Assembly: GCA_038144195.1 (NCBI GenBank) | Contig: JAYQNH010000002.1 | Span: forward strand, 1,116,001 to 1,180,000 | DNA from: VMDJ01 sp038144195 | GTDB lineage: Bacteria > Pseudomonadota > Gammaproteobacteria > Chromatiales > Chromatiaceae | DNA length: 64,000 bases | Direction: 5' to 3' | Shown here: piece after piece, positions 10,274 through 19,732 of the stretch | How positions within the stretch are numbered: position 1 is the first letter of the stretch | Layout: every line of letters starts with the position of its first letter | Made by a program: the position numbers and the translations under genes | Notes under the pieces: generated by a model | Seen by the model: only the letters and a program-made list of their open reading frames with translations | What the model was told of the DNA's origin: nothing | The model's database searches: none

Positions 10274-11205
10274 GTATCTCAGCAGCAGATTTTGGCAAGG
10301 TGGCGGTCGTGATGGGTGGCTTTGCGGCTGAGCGCGAGGTGTCATTAATTAGTGGCAAAGCGGTGCTCGAAGGGCTTCAGTCCAAAGGCATTGATGCGCA
10401 TGCGATTGATCTTGATCGTGATGTTGTATCTACATTAAAGCAAGGCGGCTTTGATCGTGTCTTTAATGTGGTGCATGGTCGAGGCGGTGAAGATGGTCAA
10501 TTAAGCGGCGCGCTTGATCTGTTAAAGATGCCATACACCGGGTCTGGTATTCTCGGTTGCGCCTTAGCGATGGATAAATATCGCACCAAGCAAATCTGGC
10601 AAGCATTGAATCTTCCTACGCCAAATTACTTACTCATTGAATCTAAATCGCATTTAGCTGATGCGGCAAAACTCGGATTTCCATTAATGCTCAAGGCTGC
10701 TTTAGAAGGTTCAAGTATTGGTGTTGTGAAGGTGTCAAATGAGCAAGCGCTAGAAGCGGCTTGGGAAGAGGCATCGGCCTGCAACTCGCATGTGATCGCT
10801 GAACAGTTTGTCGATGGTGGTGGCGTTGAATACACCTGTTCAATTTTGGGTGATCGAGCATTACCTTTGATTGCGCTACATGCAAAAAATGATTTCTACG
10901 ATTACGAAGCAAAGTATTTGGCTGACGATACCGAGTATCGGGTGCCGTGCGGTTTGGATGAAACTAAAGAAGCTGAGATTCAAGCGCTCTGTTTAAAAGC
11001 ATTTAAAGCGGTTGATGAGAAAGGCTGGGGTCGAGTGGATGTCATGCTCGATCAGGAAGCTAATCCTTGGTTAATTGAAGTCAATACTGTGCCTGGAATG
11101 ACCAGTCATAGCCTGGTGCCAATGGCGGCTAAAGCGGTGGGTCTCTCGTTTGCTGATTTGGTCTGGGAAGTGCTTGCGCAAACACTGGAGGTAGGTCATG
11201 GCTAA
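10270..11205 (+). CDS. ddl: D-alanine--D-alanine ligase
   Basis: ATP-grasp enzyme that makes the D-Ala-D-Ala dipeptide used by MurF. 311 residues, intact. The N-terminal VVMGGFAAEREVS and VVHGRGGEDGQ segments and the C-terminal WLIEVNTVPGMTSHS metal and ATP-binding motif are characteristic. ATG 10270 overlaps the murB stop (ATGA), and its end overlaps ftsQ by eight bases. The position between murB and ftsQ corresponds to ddlB of enteric bacteria. Confidence 0.95.
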   Translation: MSISAADFGKVAVVMGGFAAEREVSLISGKAVLEGLQSKGIDAHAIDLDRDVVSTLKQGGFDRVFNVVHGRGGEDGQLSGALDLLKMPYTGSGILGCALAMDKYRTKQIWQALNLPTPNYLLIESKSHLADAAKLGFPLMLKAALEGSSIGVVKVSNEQALEAAWEEASACNSHVIAEQFVDGGGVEYTCSILGDRALPLIALHAKNDFYDYEAKYLADDTEYRVPCGLDETKEAEIQALCLKAFKAVDEKGWGRVDVMLDQEANPWLIEVNTVPGMTSHSLVPMAAKAVGLSFADLVWEVLAQTLEVGHG

Positions 11206-11950
11206 GAAAGCTGTTCGTCAATCGCCAGTTTCTATATTGAGTGCGTGGTGGAGCACTTGGTTGTCGGTTGCCTTTTTGACCGGTGGTGCTTTGGTCGCAT
11301 CATGGGTGTATCTCACTTCGCCAGGGCAGCTACCCTTCAAGTCAGTAAGCATTCAAGGTGAGTTTGAATATCTTGATCGCGCAGATGTGGAGCGTCGAGT
11401 TGAAGAGTATCTCGAGGGCGGTTTTGTTTCTCTTGATATGGACACCTTGCGTGCGGCTATCAATGAATTGCCTTGGGTTGCAGATGTGGCGATACGTCGT
11501 CAGTGGCCAGACACTTTGCATATCCAAGTGACAGAGCAGTCACCGTTAGCTCATTGGGGTGAAAAGGCCTTTGTGAATCTTCAAGGTGATGTGTTTATCC
11601 CAGAGAAAACATTCGATGTGGCCTCTTCTATTTATTTGATGGGACCCGAAGGTAGTTCTTACGCCGTGGTCGAACAGTATCTTGCGTTGCGCTCAAGCGC
11701 AGTGAGCTTGCCGATTCGTCTTAAGTCTTTGTCGCTCAATCAATATGGCGAGTGGCATGTGAAATTTGATGACGGATTAGATTTAGAACTTGGTAGCGAA
11801 GCGGTTGCGCAACGTTGGCAGCGATTCGTTAAACATTATTCACAAGTTGTGGCGCAGAAAAAACCAAAGCGTATCGATATGCGTTACGAGCACGGCTTTG
11901 CAGTGCGTTGGTCAGATGAAGCAGTTATTGAGGTAAAAGCTAATGGTTAA
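11198..11950 (+). CDS. ftsQ: Cell division protein FtsQ
   Basis: Bitopic divisome protein that links early and late division proteins. 250 residues: a short cytoplasmic N-terminus, one membrane segment at about residues 22-42, then a POTRA domain beginning near FKSVSIQG (residue 48) and a FtsQ beta domain with the LPWV..RRQWPDTL segment near residue 90. The sequence is intact. It starts inside ddl and overlaps ftsA by eight bases, so all three are probably translationally coupled. Confidence 0.93.
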   Translation: MAKKAVRQSPVSILSAWWSTWLSVAFLTGGALVASWVYLTSPGQLPFKSVSIQGEFEYLDRADVERRVEEYLEGGFVSLDMDTLRAAINELPWVADVAIRRQWPDTLHIQVTEQSPLAHWGEKAFVNLQGDVFIPEKTFDVASSIYLMGPEGSSYAVVEQYLALRSSAVSLPIRLKSLSLNQYGEWHVKFDDGLDLELGSEAVAQRWQRFVKHYSQVVAQKKPKRIDMRYEHGFAVRWSDEAVIEVKANG

Positions 11951-13178
11951 GAAAGTCGATCGAAATACGATTGTTGGTCTCGACATTGGCACTTCAAAGA
12001 TCGTTGCAATTGTTGGTGAAATAAAAGATGACAACACACTAGAAATTATTGGCTTAGGTTCACATCCTTCACATGGTTTAAAGAAAGGAGTTGTAGTCAA
12101 TATCGACTCGACTGTGCAATCCATTCAACGTGCGATTGAAGAAGCTGAGCTTATGTCTGGCGTTGAGATTCATTCAGTCTATGCTGGCATTGCTGGTAGT
12201 CACGTTCAGAGTTTGAACTCGCATGGTGTTACAGCGATTAAAGATGGTGAGGTTTCTCATGCTGATGTTGAGCGTGTAATTGATGCGGCACGTGCAGTAC
12301 CGATTTCAGCAGATCAAAAAATTCTACATATCTTGCCGCAAGAGTTTGTTATCGATAACCAAGAAGGTATTCATGACCCTGTGGGTATGTCTGGTGTTCG
12401 ACTAGAAGCCAAAGTCCACATGGTCACAGGTGCAGTAAGTGCGGCGCAGAACATTATTAAATGTGTGCGTCGTTGTGGTCTTGAGGTTGAAGATTTGATT
12501 CTTGAGCAGTTGGCATCGAGTTATTCGGTCTTGGCTGATGATGAGAAAGATCTCGGTGTTTGCTTAGTCGACATCGGCGCCGGCACAACTGATATCGCTG
12601 TGTTTACCGGCGGATCAATTCGTTATACCGGTGTTATTCCGATTGCCGGTGATCAAGTGACCAATGACATCGCTGTCGCCTTGCGTACCCCAACGCAACA
12701 CGCTGATGACATCAAGTTGAAGTACGCCTGTGCGCTCACGCAATTAGCAAATGCCGATGAAACCATCGAAGTGCCCAGTATTGGTGATCGTCCTCCGCGT
12801 CGTTTATCTCGTCAGACATTGGCGGAAGTTGTCGAGCCACGTTACGAAGAGTTGTTGTTACTAATTCAAAACGAATTGCGTCGCTCAGGATTCGAAGAGT
12901 TATGTGCGGGCGGCATCGTAATGACTGGCGGCAGTTCAAAGATGGAAGGACTTATTGAATTAGCCGAAGAGGTTTTCCACATGCCTGTTCGTTTAGGTGT
13001 GCCACGGGATGTGGTCGGCTTAGTGGATCAAGTACGTAACCCAATTCATGCGACAGGTGTTGGCCTGTTGCAGTTTGGACACAGTAACCGTGGCCAGCGT
13101 GTATCGGATGTGAGCGCAGGCGGCGGAATCAAATCAGTCTTGGGCCGGATGAAAAGCTGGTTCCAAGGGAATTTTTAA
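11943..13178 (+). CDS. ftsA: Cell division protein FtsA
   Basis: Actin-fold ATPase that tethers FtsZ to the membrane. 411 residues, intact. Phosphate-1 loop VGLDIGTSK at residues 12-20, second phosphate loop VDIGAGTTD near residue 210, and MTGGSSKMEG near residue 330. The C-terminal amphipathic membrane-targeting helix is the segment ending VLGRMKSWFQGNF. Followed by a 47-base gap before ftsZ, the only real gap in the cluster. Confidence 0.96.
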   Translation: MVKKVDRNTIVGLDIGTSKIVAIVGEIKDDNTLEIIGLGSHPSHGLKKGVVVNIDSTVQSIQRAIEEAELMSGVEIHSVYAGIAGSHVQSLNSHGVTAIKDGEVSHADVERVIDAARAVPISADQKILHILPQEFVIDNQEGIHDPVGMSGVRLEAKVHMVTGAVSAAQNIIKCVRRCGLEVEDLILEQLASSYSVLADDEKDLGVCLVDIGAGTTDIAVFTGGSIRYTGVIPIAGDQVTNDIAVALRTPTQHADDIKLKYACALTQLANADETIEVPSIGDRPPRRLSRQTLAEVVEPRYEELLLLIQNELRRSGFEELCAGGIVMTGGSSKMEGLIELAEEVFHMPVRLGVPRDVVGLVDQVRNPIHATGVGLLQFGHSNRGQRVSDVSAGGGIKSVLGRMKSWFQGNF

Positions 13179-13180
13179 AT

Positions 13181-13217
13181 CTTATCGTGTGATAAGCGTA
13201 GGCAAACCAAGCGGAGG
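13181..13217 (+). promoter_or_regulatory. ftsA-ftsZ spacer: small hairpin and strong Shine-Dalgarno
   Basis: A perfect inverted repeat, CTTATC-GTGT-GATAAG (13181-13196), lies just after the ftsA stop. A GGAGG (13213-13217) stands eight bases before the ftsZ ATG. The other genes in the cluster overlap their neighbours, so this is where independent, stronger translation of ftsZ or mRNA processing could be set. The structure is visible; the role is inferred. Confidence 0.45.
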
Positions 13218-13225
13218 AACATCAA

Positions 13226-14401
13226 ATGTTCGAATTAATGGATGTAGATAGTCAGAACGCGGTGATTAAAGTCATTGGCGTTGGTGGCGGTGGCGGTAAT
13301 GCCGTTAATCATATGCTGCAAGCTCAGATTGATGGCGTGGAGTTCATTTGTGCAAATACAGATGCGCAGGCGTTGAATAACACGCAAGTTCGTACTGCCT
13401 TGCAGTTGGGTGCGAATGTGACACGTGGTCTTGGCGCAGGTGCAAATCCTGAGCGTGGCTACGAAGCAGCGATGGAAGATCGTGACCGTATCGCAGATGC
13501 GATTGAAGGTGCAGACATGGTCTTTATCACGGCGGGTATGGGTGGTGGTACCGGTACTGGTGCAGCACCGGTTGTTGCTGAAGTGGCAAAAGACATGGGT
13601 ATTTTGACTGTTGCGGTGGTAACCAAGCCATTTAGCTTTGAAGGTCCTAAGCGTATGCAGATTGCAGAAGCGGGTATTCGTGAGTTGTCAGATCGTGTTG
13701 ATTCATTGATCGTGATTCCAAACGAGAAGTTATTGTCGGCACTTGGTCGTGTCAGTTTGCTTGAGGCGTTTAAGTCAGCTAACGATGTATTGCTGAATGC
13801 TGTTCAAGGTATTGCTGATTTGATCACCAAGCCTGGTTTGATCAACGTTGACTTCGCTGATGTACGTACTGTTATGTCAGAGATGGGTAAAGCGATGATG
13901 GGTGCAGGTAAAGCAACAGGTGAAGATCGTGCACGTGAAGCGGCCGAGCTTGCGATTCGCAGTCCATTGTTGGAAGACATTAACTTGTCTGGCGCACGTG
14001 GTTTGTTGGTTAACATCACCGCGGGTATGGACATGGGTATTCATGAATTCGATGAAGTAGGTTCAACTATTCGTGAGTTTGCTTGTGATGATGCCACTGT
14101 GGTTGTGGGTACCGTTATCGATCCAGAGATGACCGATGAGATGCGCGTCACCGTTGTGGCAACTGGTTTGGAAGCGCCAGCTGCACGATTGAGTGCCGTG
14201 CCTGATTCATTAGAGATGCCGATGAAGAGAGTGGCGAATGGTGACCTTGTTGATGCGCAAGCAACTGAAGAGTCTTTGGATAAGCCAACGGTTATTCGTC
14301 AGAATCCTAAAAATCCAGCGAGCGAATATGTGAATGCAGCGATCTCTAAAGACATGGAGTTTTTAGATATCCCAGCCTTCTTGCGACGCCAGGCTGATTA
14401 A
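13226..14401 (+). CDS. ftsZ: Cell division GTPase FtsZ
   Basis: Tubulin-like GTPase forming the Z ring. 391 residues, intact. GVGGGGGNAVNHM near residue 18, the tubulin signature GGGTGTGAAP near residue 109, and the T7 synergy loop NVDFADV near residue 207. The C-terminal linker is short (about 50 residues) and ends in the conserved peptide LDIPAFLRRQAD that binds FtsA, ZipA and ZapD; a zapD gene is present at 22.1-22.8 kb. Translation starts at ATG 13226 behind a strong GGAGG. Confidence 0.98.
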   Translation: MFELMDVDSQNAVIKVIGVGGGGGNAVNHMLQAQIDGVEFICANTDAQALNNTQVRTALQLGANVTRGLGAGANPERGYEAAMEDRDRIADAIEGADMVFITAGMGGGTGTGAAPVVAEVAKDMGILTVAVVTKPFSFEGPKRMQIAEAGIRELSDRVDSLIVIPNEKLLSALGRVSLLEAFKSANDVLLNAVQGIADLITKPGLINVDFADVRTVMSEMGKAMMGAGKATGEDRAREAAELAIRSPLLEDINLSGARGLLVNITAGMDMGIHEFDEVGSTIREFACDDATVVVGTVIDPEMTDEMRVTVVATGLEAPAARLSAVPDSLEMPMKRVANGDLVDAQATEESLDKPTVIRQNPKNPASEYVNAAISKDMEFLDIPAFLRRQAD

Positions 14402-14494
14402 CTTTTTTAGTGATTAGCACTTGAACTGAAGGGACTTTTTGCAGAGAATAAGGGAATTCCCTAGCTGTATCCGGAGTATTGGGTCGCGCCTGGG

Positions 14495-14523
14495 TTGTAG
14501 TAAAAGCTGTAACTCATTGTAAT
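14495..14523 (+). promoter_or_regulatory. Possible sigma-70 promoter for lpxC
   Basis: In the 152-base ftsZ-lpxC gap, TTGTAG (14495-14500) and TGTAAT (14518-14523) are 17 bases apart. The -10 matches five of six consensus bases and the -35 only three. No clear terminator follows ftsZ, so lpxC may also be reached by read-through. Confidence 0.35.
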
Positions 14524-14553
14524 TAACTCAATATTTTTGGAGTTTTGCTCAAA

Positions 14554-15462
14554 ATGATTAAACAACGCACGTTGCGCAATGTGATCAAGGCAACCGGTGT
14601 AGGCCTACACACCGGCGAGAAAGTCTTGCTTACTTTGCGTCCGGCAGCGGTCAATACCGGCATTATTTTTCGCCGTGTAGACCTTGATCCTGTTGTTGAA
14701 ATCCCAGCAAAAGCAGATTTCGTTGGCGACACTATGTTGTCGACCACCCTTATTAAAGATGGTGTTCGTGTTTCGACAATTGAGCACTTGTTAGCTGCAA
14801 TGGCGGGTTTAGGTATCGATAATGCCTACATCGACCTGACCTCGTCAGAAGTTCCCATCATGGATGGAAGCGCGAGTCCTTTCGTGTTCTTGATCCAATC
14901 CGCTGGGATCGAAGAACAGAAAGCGGCTAAGCGCTTTATCCGTATCAAGAAGCCTATCGAAGTTACCCATGGTGACAAGGTTGCTCGTTTCGAGCCTTTC
15001 GAAGGTTTCAAAGTTAATTTTGATATTGATTTTGATCATCCTGTCTTTGAGGACGGTGGTAATTCGGTTGAAATCGACTTCTCATCAACCTCATTCGTTA
15101 AAGAAATTAGTCGCGCACGTACCTTTGGTTTCTTGCGTGATATTGAAGCTTTACGTGAGCGTGGTCTTGCCCTGGGTGGCAGCATGCAGAACGCGATTGT
15201 TGTCGATGATTTCCGTGTATTGAATGACGACGGCCTACGTTACGAAGACGAATTCGTTAAGCACAAGGTGCTTGATGCGATTGGTGACTTGTATCTGTTG
15301 GGCTACAGCTTGATCGGTGCATTTACTGGCTACAAGTCAGGTCACGCTTTAAATAATCAACTTTTACATGCTTTGGCGGCTGATCAGTCTGCGTGGGAAG
15401 AGGTTATTTTTGAAGACGAAACAACCGCGCCGATCTCGTACGCAAAACCTATTCAGGTTTAA
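14554..15462 (+). CDS. lpxC: UDP-3-O-acyl-N-acetylglucosamine deacetylase LpxC
   Basis: Zinc deacetylase that commits to lipid A synthesis. The start is set at ATG 14554 (MIKQRTLRN), which matches the usual family N-terminus and has GGAG at 14539-14542; an in-frame TTG nine bases upstream is unlikely. About 302 residues. Zinc and catalytic motifs: STIEHLLAA with a zinc histidine near residue 79, and HKVLDAIGDL near residue 235 with the second zinc histidine and the aspartate. The stop overlaps the convergent dciA stop on a shared TTAA. Confidence 0.97.
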   Translation: MIKQRTLRNVIKATGVGLHTGEKVLLTLRPAAVNTGIIFRRVDLDPVVEIPAKADFVGDTMLSTTLIKDGVRVSTIEHLLAAMAGLGIDNAYIDLTSSEVPIMDGSASPFVFLIQSAGIEEQKAAKRFIRIKKPIEVTHGDKVARFEPFEGFKVNFDIDFDHPVFEDGGNSVEIDFSSTSFVKEISRARTFGFLRDIEALRERGLALGGSMQNAIVVDDFRVLNDDGLRYEDEFVKHKVLDAIGDLYLLGYSLIGAFTGYKSGHALNNQLLHALAADQSAWEEVIFEDETTAPISYAKPIQV

Positions 15463-15911
15463 TCAGTCAATTTTCCCAATGTTTTAGCAAGACGCTGCAT
15501 GGCGTGCTTGAGTGGTTCGTTTGACACCGATTTTGCTGCATTTTCGACATGCTGAGTCGCCTTGGCAGAGAACTGCGGTTTAGCGCGTTGAGCAACCCGT
15601 AGTGGCTTGGTTTTGGCAATGGGTCGAGTAGCGATTTGCAGATCGCGAACTTGTGGGTATTTGCGTCGAATTGATGCTAAAAGTTGCGGTTCACTGAAAC
15701 GAATTTTAGCCGCCCAAAGCGAAGAATCGGTTACTATTCGCAAGCTATTTCCATCAAGTGAAATGACATGGCAGTGCTGAGCGACTTGGCCTGGCAATGA
15801 GTCTTTCACTTGGTTAGCTAAATGCTGTTGCTGAGAAATGTTTTGATGCAGTCGACGCAACTCTTCATCAGCATTCAGAACTTGGCGGATTGATTGCGGT
15901 CTTTTAGCCAT
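15459..15911 (-). CDS. dciA: DUF721 protein, DciA-like helicase loader
   Basis: About 150 residues. The central region (LPGQVAQHCHVISLDGNSLRIVT, here split only for description, near residues 45-70) has the pattern of the DUF721 fold, followed by SSLWAAKIRFSEPQLLASIR and a basic, Ala-rich tail. DUF721 proteins of the DciA type help load the replicative helicase. The lpxC-DUF721-M23-secA order is that seen in pseudomonads, from memory. ATG 15911 (MAKRPQS) is chosen; an in-frame ATG at 15929 would add six residues. The last four bases overlap lpxC tail to tail. Confidence in the family is good; the loader role is inferred from the family. Confidence 0.75.
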   Translation of the reverse strand: MAKRPQSIRQVLNADEELRRLHQNISQQQHLANQVKDSLPGQVAQHCHVISLDGNSLRIVTDSSLWAAKIRFSEPQLLASIRRKYPQVRDLQIATRPIAKTKPLRVAQRAKPQFSAKATQHVENAAKSVSNEPLKHAMQRLAKTLGKLTD

Positions 15912-15940
15912 TAAATCAAATAACAACATTAGCGAGTCAG

Positions 15941-16858
15941 ATGAATATCATCCTGATACCAAAATCACGTAAACACAAGCGCAGTGTGCAAATCAGTGCG
16001 GCTAAAGCCTCATTGTGGCTAGTGCCAAGCATGGCTGTGGTGAGTGGTTTGTTGGTATGGCTCGGGTATGTCATGGGTTCAGGCGTGCAGCCAAGTGCTG
16101 TCGATAAGCCGGTGGAAGCTTGGGTTGAGACCTTGCGCAAGAGTCAGCGAGCGGTCGCTGGACTGCGTGATGAGCAACGCGCCAATATTAATGCCTTAGC
16201 GATTCACATCGGTAATCTGCAAGCACGCTTGTTGCGCTTGGATGCCTTAGGTGAGCGTCTAGCTGAGCAAAGTGATGTGCACATTGCTGATCTGGCATTT
16301 GATCAAGCGCCTGCAGTAGGTGGTTCAGAGCAGGGTGTTAACTCTTTAGAGTTAAAAGAACTGGCAGCTGAAATTGACAGATTGACCGGCTTGCTCGAAG
16401 AGCGTGAGGAAGCGCTCTCTTCGATTGAAGATCAACTCAGTCAGCGTGAACTTGTTGATGCGGTGACCTTGTCAGGTAAACCCACTCGTAAAGGTTGGAT
16501 GTCGTCAGTCTATGGCGAGCGTATCGATCCATTTAACGGCAAAAAGACCTTCCATCGTGGTGTCGACTTTGCCGGCAAAGAAGGTATCGATATTCATGCC
16601 ATCGCAGGTGGTGTTGTAACGCGTTCCGAGTTATCACCTGACTTTGGTAACGTGATCGAGATTCAGCATATAGATGGCTACACCTCGCTTTATGCGCACA
16701 ATGAAAAGAACCTTGTTGGCTTAGGTGACATCATCACTAAAGGCCAAGTGATTGCGCTTCTGGGCAGCACAGGTCGTTCTAATGGCCCGCACGTACATCT
16801 TGAAGTGCATCAAAATGGAAAACACATCAATCCGAGCCGCTTTATACGCGCCCCTTAA
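15941..16858 (+). CDS. M23-family peptidase (LytM domain) with N-terminal membrane anchor
   Basis: 305 residues. An N-terminal signal anchor (hydrophobic stretch near residues 27-47) is followed by a predicted coiled coil (about 60-175, with LEERE and LSQRE heptads) and a C-terminal LytM domain. The zinc ligands of M23 enzymes are present: HRGVDFAG (H and D, near residue 205) and HVHLEVH (HxH, near residue 287), so it is probably an active periplasmic peptidoglycan endopeptidase and not a degenerate EnvC-type activator. Divergent from dciA with a 29-base gap. Confidence 0.88.
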   Translation: MNIILIPKSRKHKRSVQISAAKASLWLVPSMAVVSGLLVWLGYVMGSGVQPSAVDKPVEAWVETLRKSQRAVAGLRDEQRANINALAIHIGNLQARLLRLDALGERLAEQSDVHIADLAFDQAPAVGGSEQGVNSLELKELAAEIDRLTGLLEEREEALSSIEDQLSQRELVDAVTLSGKPTRKGWMSSVYGERIDPFNGKKTFHRGVDFAGKEGIDIHAIAGGVVTRSELSPDFGNVIEIQHIDGYTSLYAHNEKNLVGLGDIITKGQVIALLGSTGRSNGPHVHLEVHQNGKHINPSRFIRAP

Positions 16859-16931
16859 TTTTGCTCGACCCTGTTAAAGGGTGTCTTGTGTTTCCATTGT
16901 CTAAAACTATATTGCCTGAAAGGCCAATTCC

Positions 16932-19732
16932 ATGATCAGCAAAATAATGAAAAAAGTGTTTGGTAGTCGTAACGATCGACTCGTCAAACGCATGATGAAA
17001 ACGGTTCAACAAATCAATGATCTTGAACCTGAAATAAGTTCGTTAAGCGATGAGCAGCTACAAGCGAAAACGCAAGAGTTTCGTGATCGCATAGACAGTG
17101 GCACAAGTCTCGATGATTTGATGCCAGAAGCCTTCGCGGTTGTGCGCGAGGCAGGTAAGCGTGTCATGGAGATGCGTCATTTTGACGTTCAGCTGATCGG
17201 TGGCATGGTACTTAATCAAGGCAAGATTGCTGAGATGCGTACCGGTGAAGGTAAGACACTGGTGGCAACATTGGCAGCTTATTTGAATGCCTTGCCCGCA
17301 AAAGGTATGCACGTTGTCACAGTAAACGATTATTTGGCGCGACGTGACGCTGCATGGATGGGTGTCTTTATAACTTTTTGGGATTAAGCACGGGTGTAAT
17401 CAATTCATCAGGTGCTGAAGGTCCTGATGCGGCATCGTTCAAAGTCGATCTGAGCTTTGAAGGTACAGATGGTTATCAGCACTTACGCCCCTGTACCCGT
17501 CGTGAAGCATACGACTGCGACATTACTTACGGCACCAATAACGAATTTGGTTTCGACTATCTGCGCGACAATATGTCGTTCTCGGCAGAGCAGCGTGCAC
17601 AACGCCGTGCATTCGCGATTGTCGACGAGGTTGACTCAATCCTGATCGACGAAGCGCGTACGCCGTTGATCATCTCAGGCCCTGCGGAAGATAGTTCTCA
17701 AACCTATCTGGCGGTGAATGACATTCCAGCTCAGCTAACGCGTCAAGATCCGATTACAAATGATGAAGGTAAGCCTGATTTTGGTCCTGGTGATTACGCC
17801 GTTGATGAGAAGGCGAAACAGATCTTTTTAAGTGACGATGGTCACGAAAAGGTCGAAGAGATTCTCTCGAAGAAAGGATTGTTGGCAGAGGGCGAGAGTC
17901 TTTATGACTCAGCCAATATCTTGCTTATGCATCACGTGATGGCAGCGTTGCGTGCTCATGTCTTATTTACAGTTAATGTTGATTACATCGTAAGAGATGG
18001 CCAGATTGTTATTGTTGATGAGTTCACGGGCCGTACGATGCCGGGTCGTCGTTGGTCAGAAGGTTTACATCAAGCGGTTGAAGCAAAAGAAGGCGTGCCA
18101 ATTCAGCACGAGAATCAAACGCTTGCATCCATTACGTTCCAGAACTTCTTCCGTCTCTATGAAAAGCTCTCCGGAATGACCGGTACGGCTGATACCGAAG
18201 CCTTCGAATTTCAGCAGATTTATGGTCTTGAGGTTGTGGTTATCCCAACCAATACGCCAGTTCAGCGTGATGATCAAACTGACTTGATCTTCATGACACA
18301 ACAAGAGAAATACGCAGCGATCATCAAAGATGTGGCTGACTGTGTAGAACGTGGTCAGCCGGTGTTGGTGGGTACAGCTTCGATTGAAGTATCGGAGTTA
18401 GTGGCTAATTTGCTCAATGAGGCAAAGATTAAGCATCAGGTGTTGAACGCAAAACAGCACGAGCGTGAAGCGTACATTGTTGCTGAAGCGGGTCGTCCGA
18501 GCGCAGTTACCATTGCAACTAATATGGCAGGCCGTGGTACCGATATCGTGCTCGGCGGTAATGTTGAGATTGAGATTGAGCAACTCGGTGCGGGAGCTGA
18601 TCAAGCTCAAATTGATGCAGTACGGGCAGATCAAAAGCAGCGCCACAAGCAAGTGCTTGAAGCGGGTGGTTTGCGTGTAATCGGTACCGAGCGTCATGAG
18701 TCACGCCGTATTGATAATCAGTTGCGTGGTCGTTCAGGTCGTCAAGGTGACCCGGGCTCATCGCGTTTCTATTTATCTCTTGAAGATAGTTTGATGCGCA
18801 TCTTTGCTTCTGAGCGTGTTGCAGGTTTGATGCAAAAGCTTGGCATGCAGGAAGGTGAAGCGATTGAGCACCCTTGGGTCAATAAAGCGATCGAGAATGC
18901 ACAACGCAAAGTTGAAGGTCGTAACTTCGATATTCGTAAGAACTTGCTCGATTATGACGATGTCGCGAATGACCAGCGTAAGGTGGTTTACCGTCAGCGT
19001 GACGATTTGATGAATGTCGAAGATGTGTCTGACGAGATCCAAGAGATTCGTGAAGAAGTCGTTAATGACATGATCGATATGTATATCCCACCACAAAGTT
19101 TGGAAGAGCAGTGGGATGTTGAAGGTCTGACTGAGGCGTTAAAAGAACAGTACGACCTTCAATCGCCTATCCAACAATGGTTGGATGAAGATGATGATCT
19201 TCATGAAGAAACCTTGCGTCAGCGCATCTTGGATCAAATCATCGATGTATATAAAGCAAAAGAGGCTCAAGCAGGTCCTGAGCAAATGCGTCGCATTGAA
19301 AAAGAAGTCATGTTGTATGTCCTCGATACCCAATGGAAAGAACATTTGGCGGCAATGGATTATCTGCGTAACAGCATTCATTTACGTGGCTACGCACAAA
19401 AGAACCCTAAGCAAGAGTACAAGCGTGAGGCATTTGAAATGTTCTCTGCAATGCTTGGTTCAATGAAGCAAGAGGTTGTACAGATTCTGACGCGCCTTCA
19501 GCTGCAAGAGATGCCGCAACCGGAGCCGCAACCCGATCCATCTGAATTTAATTTTCAGCATGAAGAGTTCACTGGTTTAGGTGAGCCTGAGCAAGCAGAT
19601 GCGACACCAGAAAATGCGGCTGAAGAAGAGCATCAGCCTTATGTTCGTCCTGACAAAAAAGTGGGTCGTAACGAGCCTTGTCCTTGTGGTTCGGGTAAAA
19701 AGTTTAAACAGTGCCATGGAAATTTAAATTAA
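16932..19732 (+). CDS. secA: Preprotein translocase ATPase SecA (one frameshift)
   Basis: Motor ATPase for Sec export. Walker A MRTGEGKTLVA near residue 103, Walker B region VDEVDSILIDEA, helicase motifs MAGRGTDI and LRGRSGRQGDPG, and the C-terminal zinc motif CPCGSGKKFKQCHG that binds SecB and phospholipid. About 933 residues after repair. One break near 17363: a C appears to be missing in GGTGTCTTTAT, so that RRDAAWMG continues as RLYNFLGLSTGV. An ACCC/GGGT mini-hairpin and AT-rich sequence precede the gene, but no SecM-like gene lies upstream; the preceding gene is an M23 peptidase. argJ starts on the base after its stop. Confidence 0.97.
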
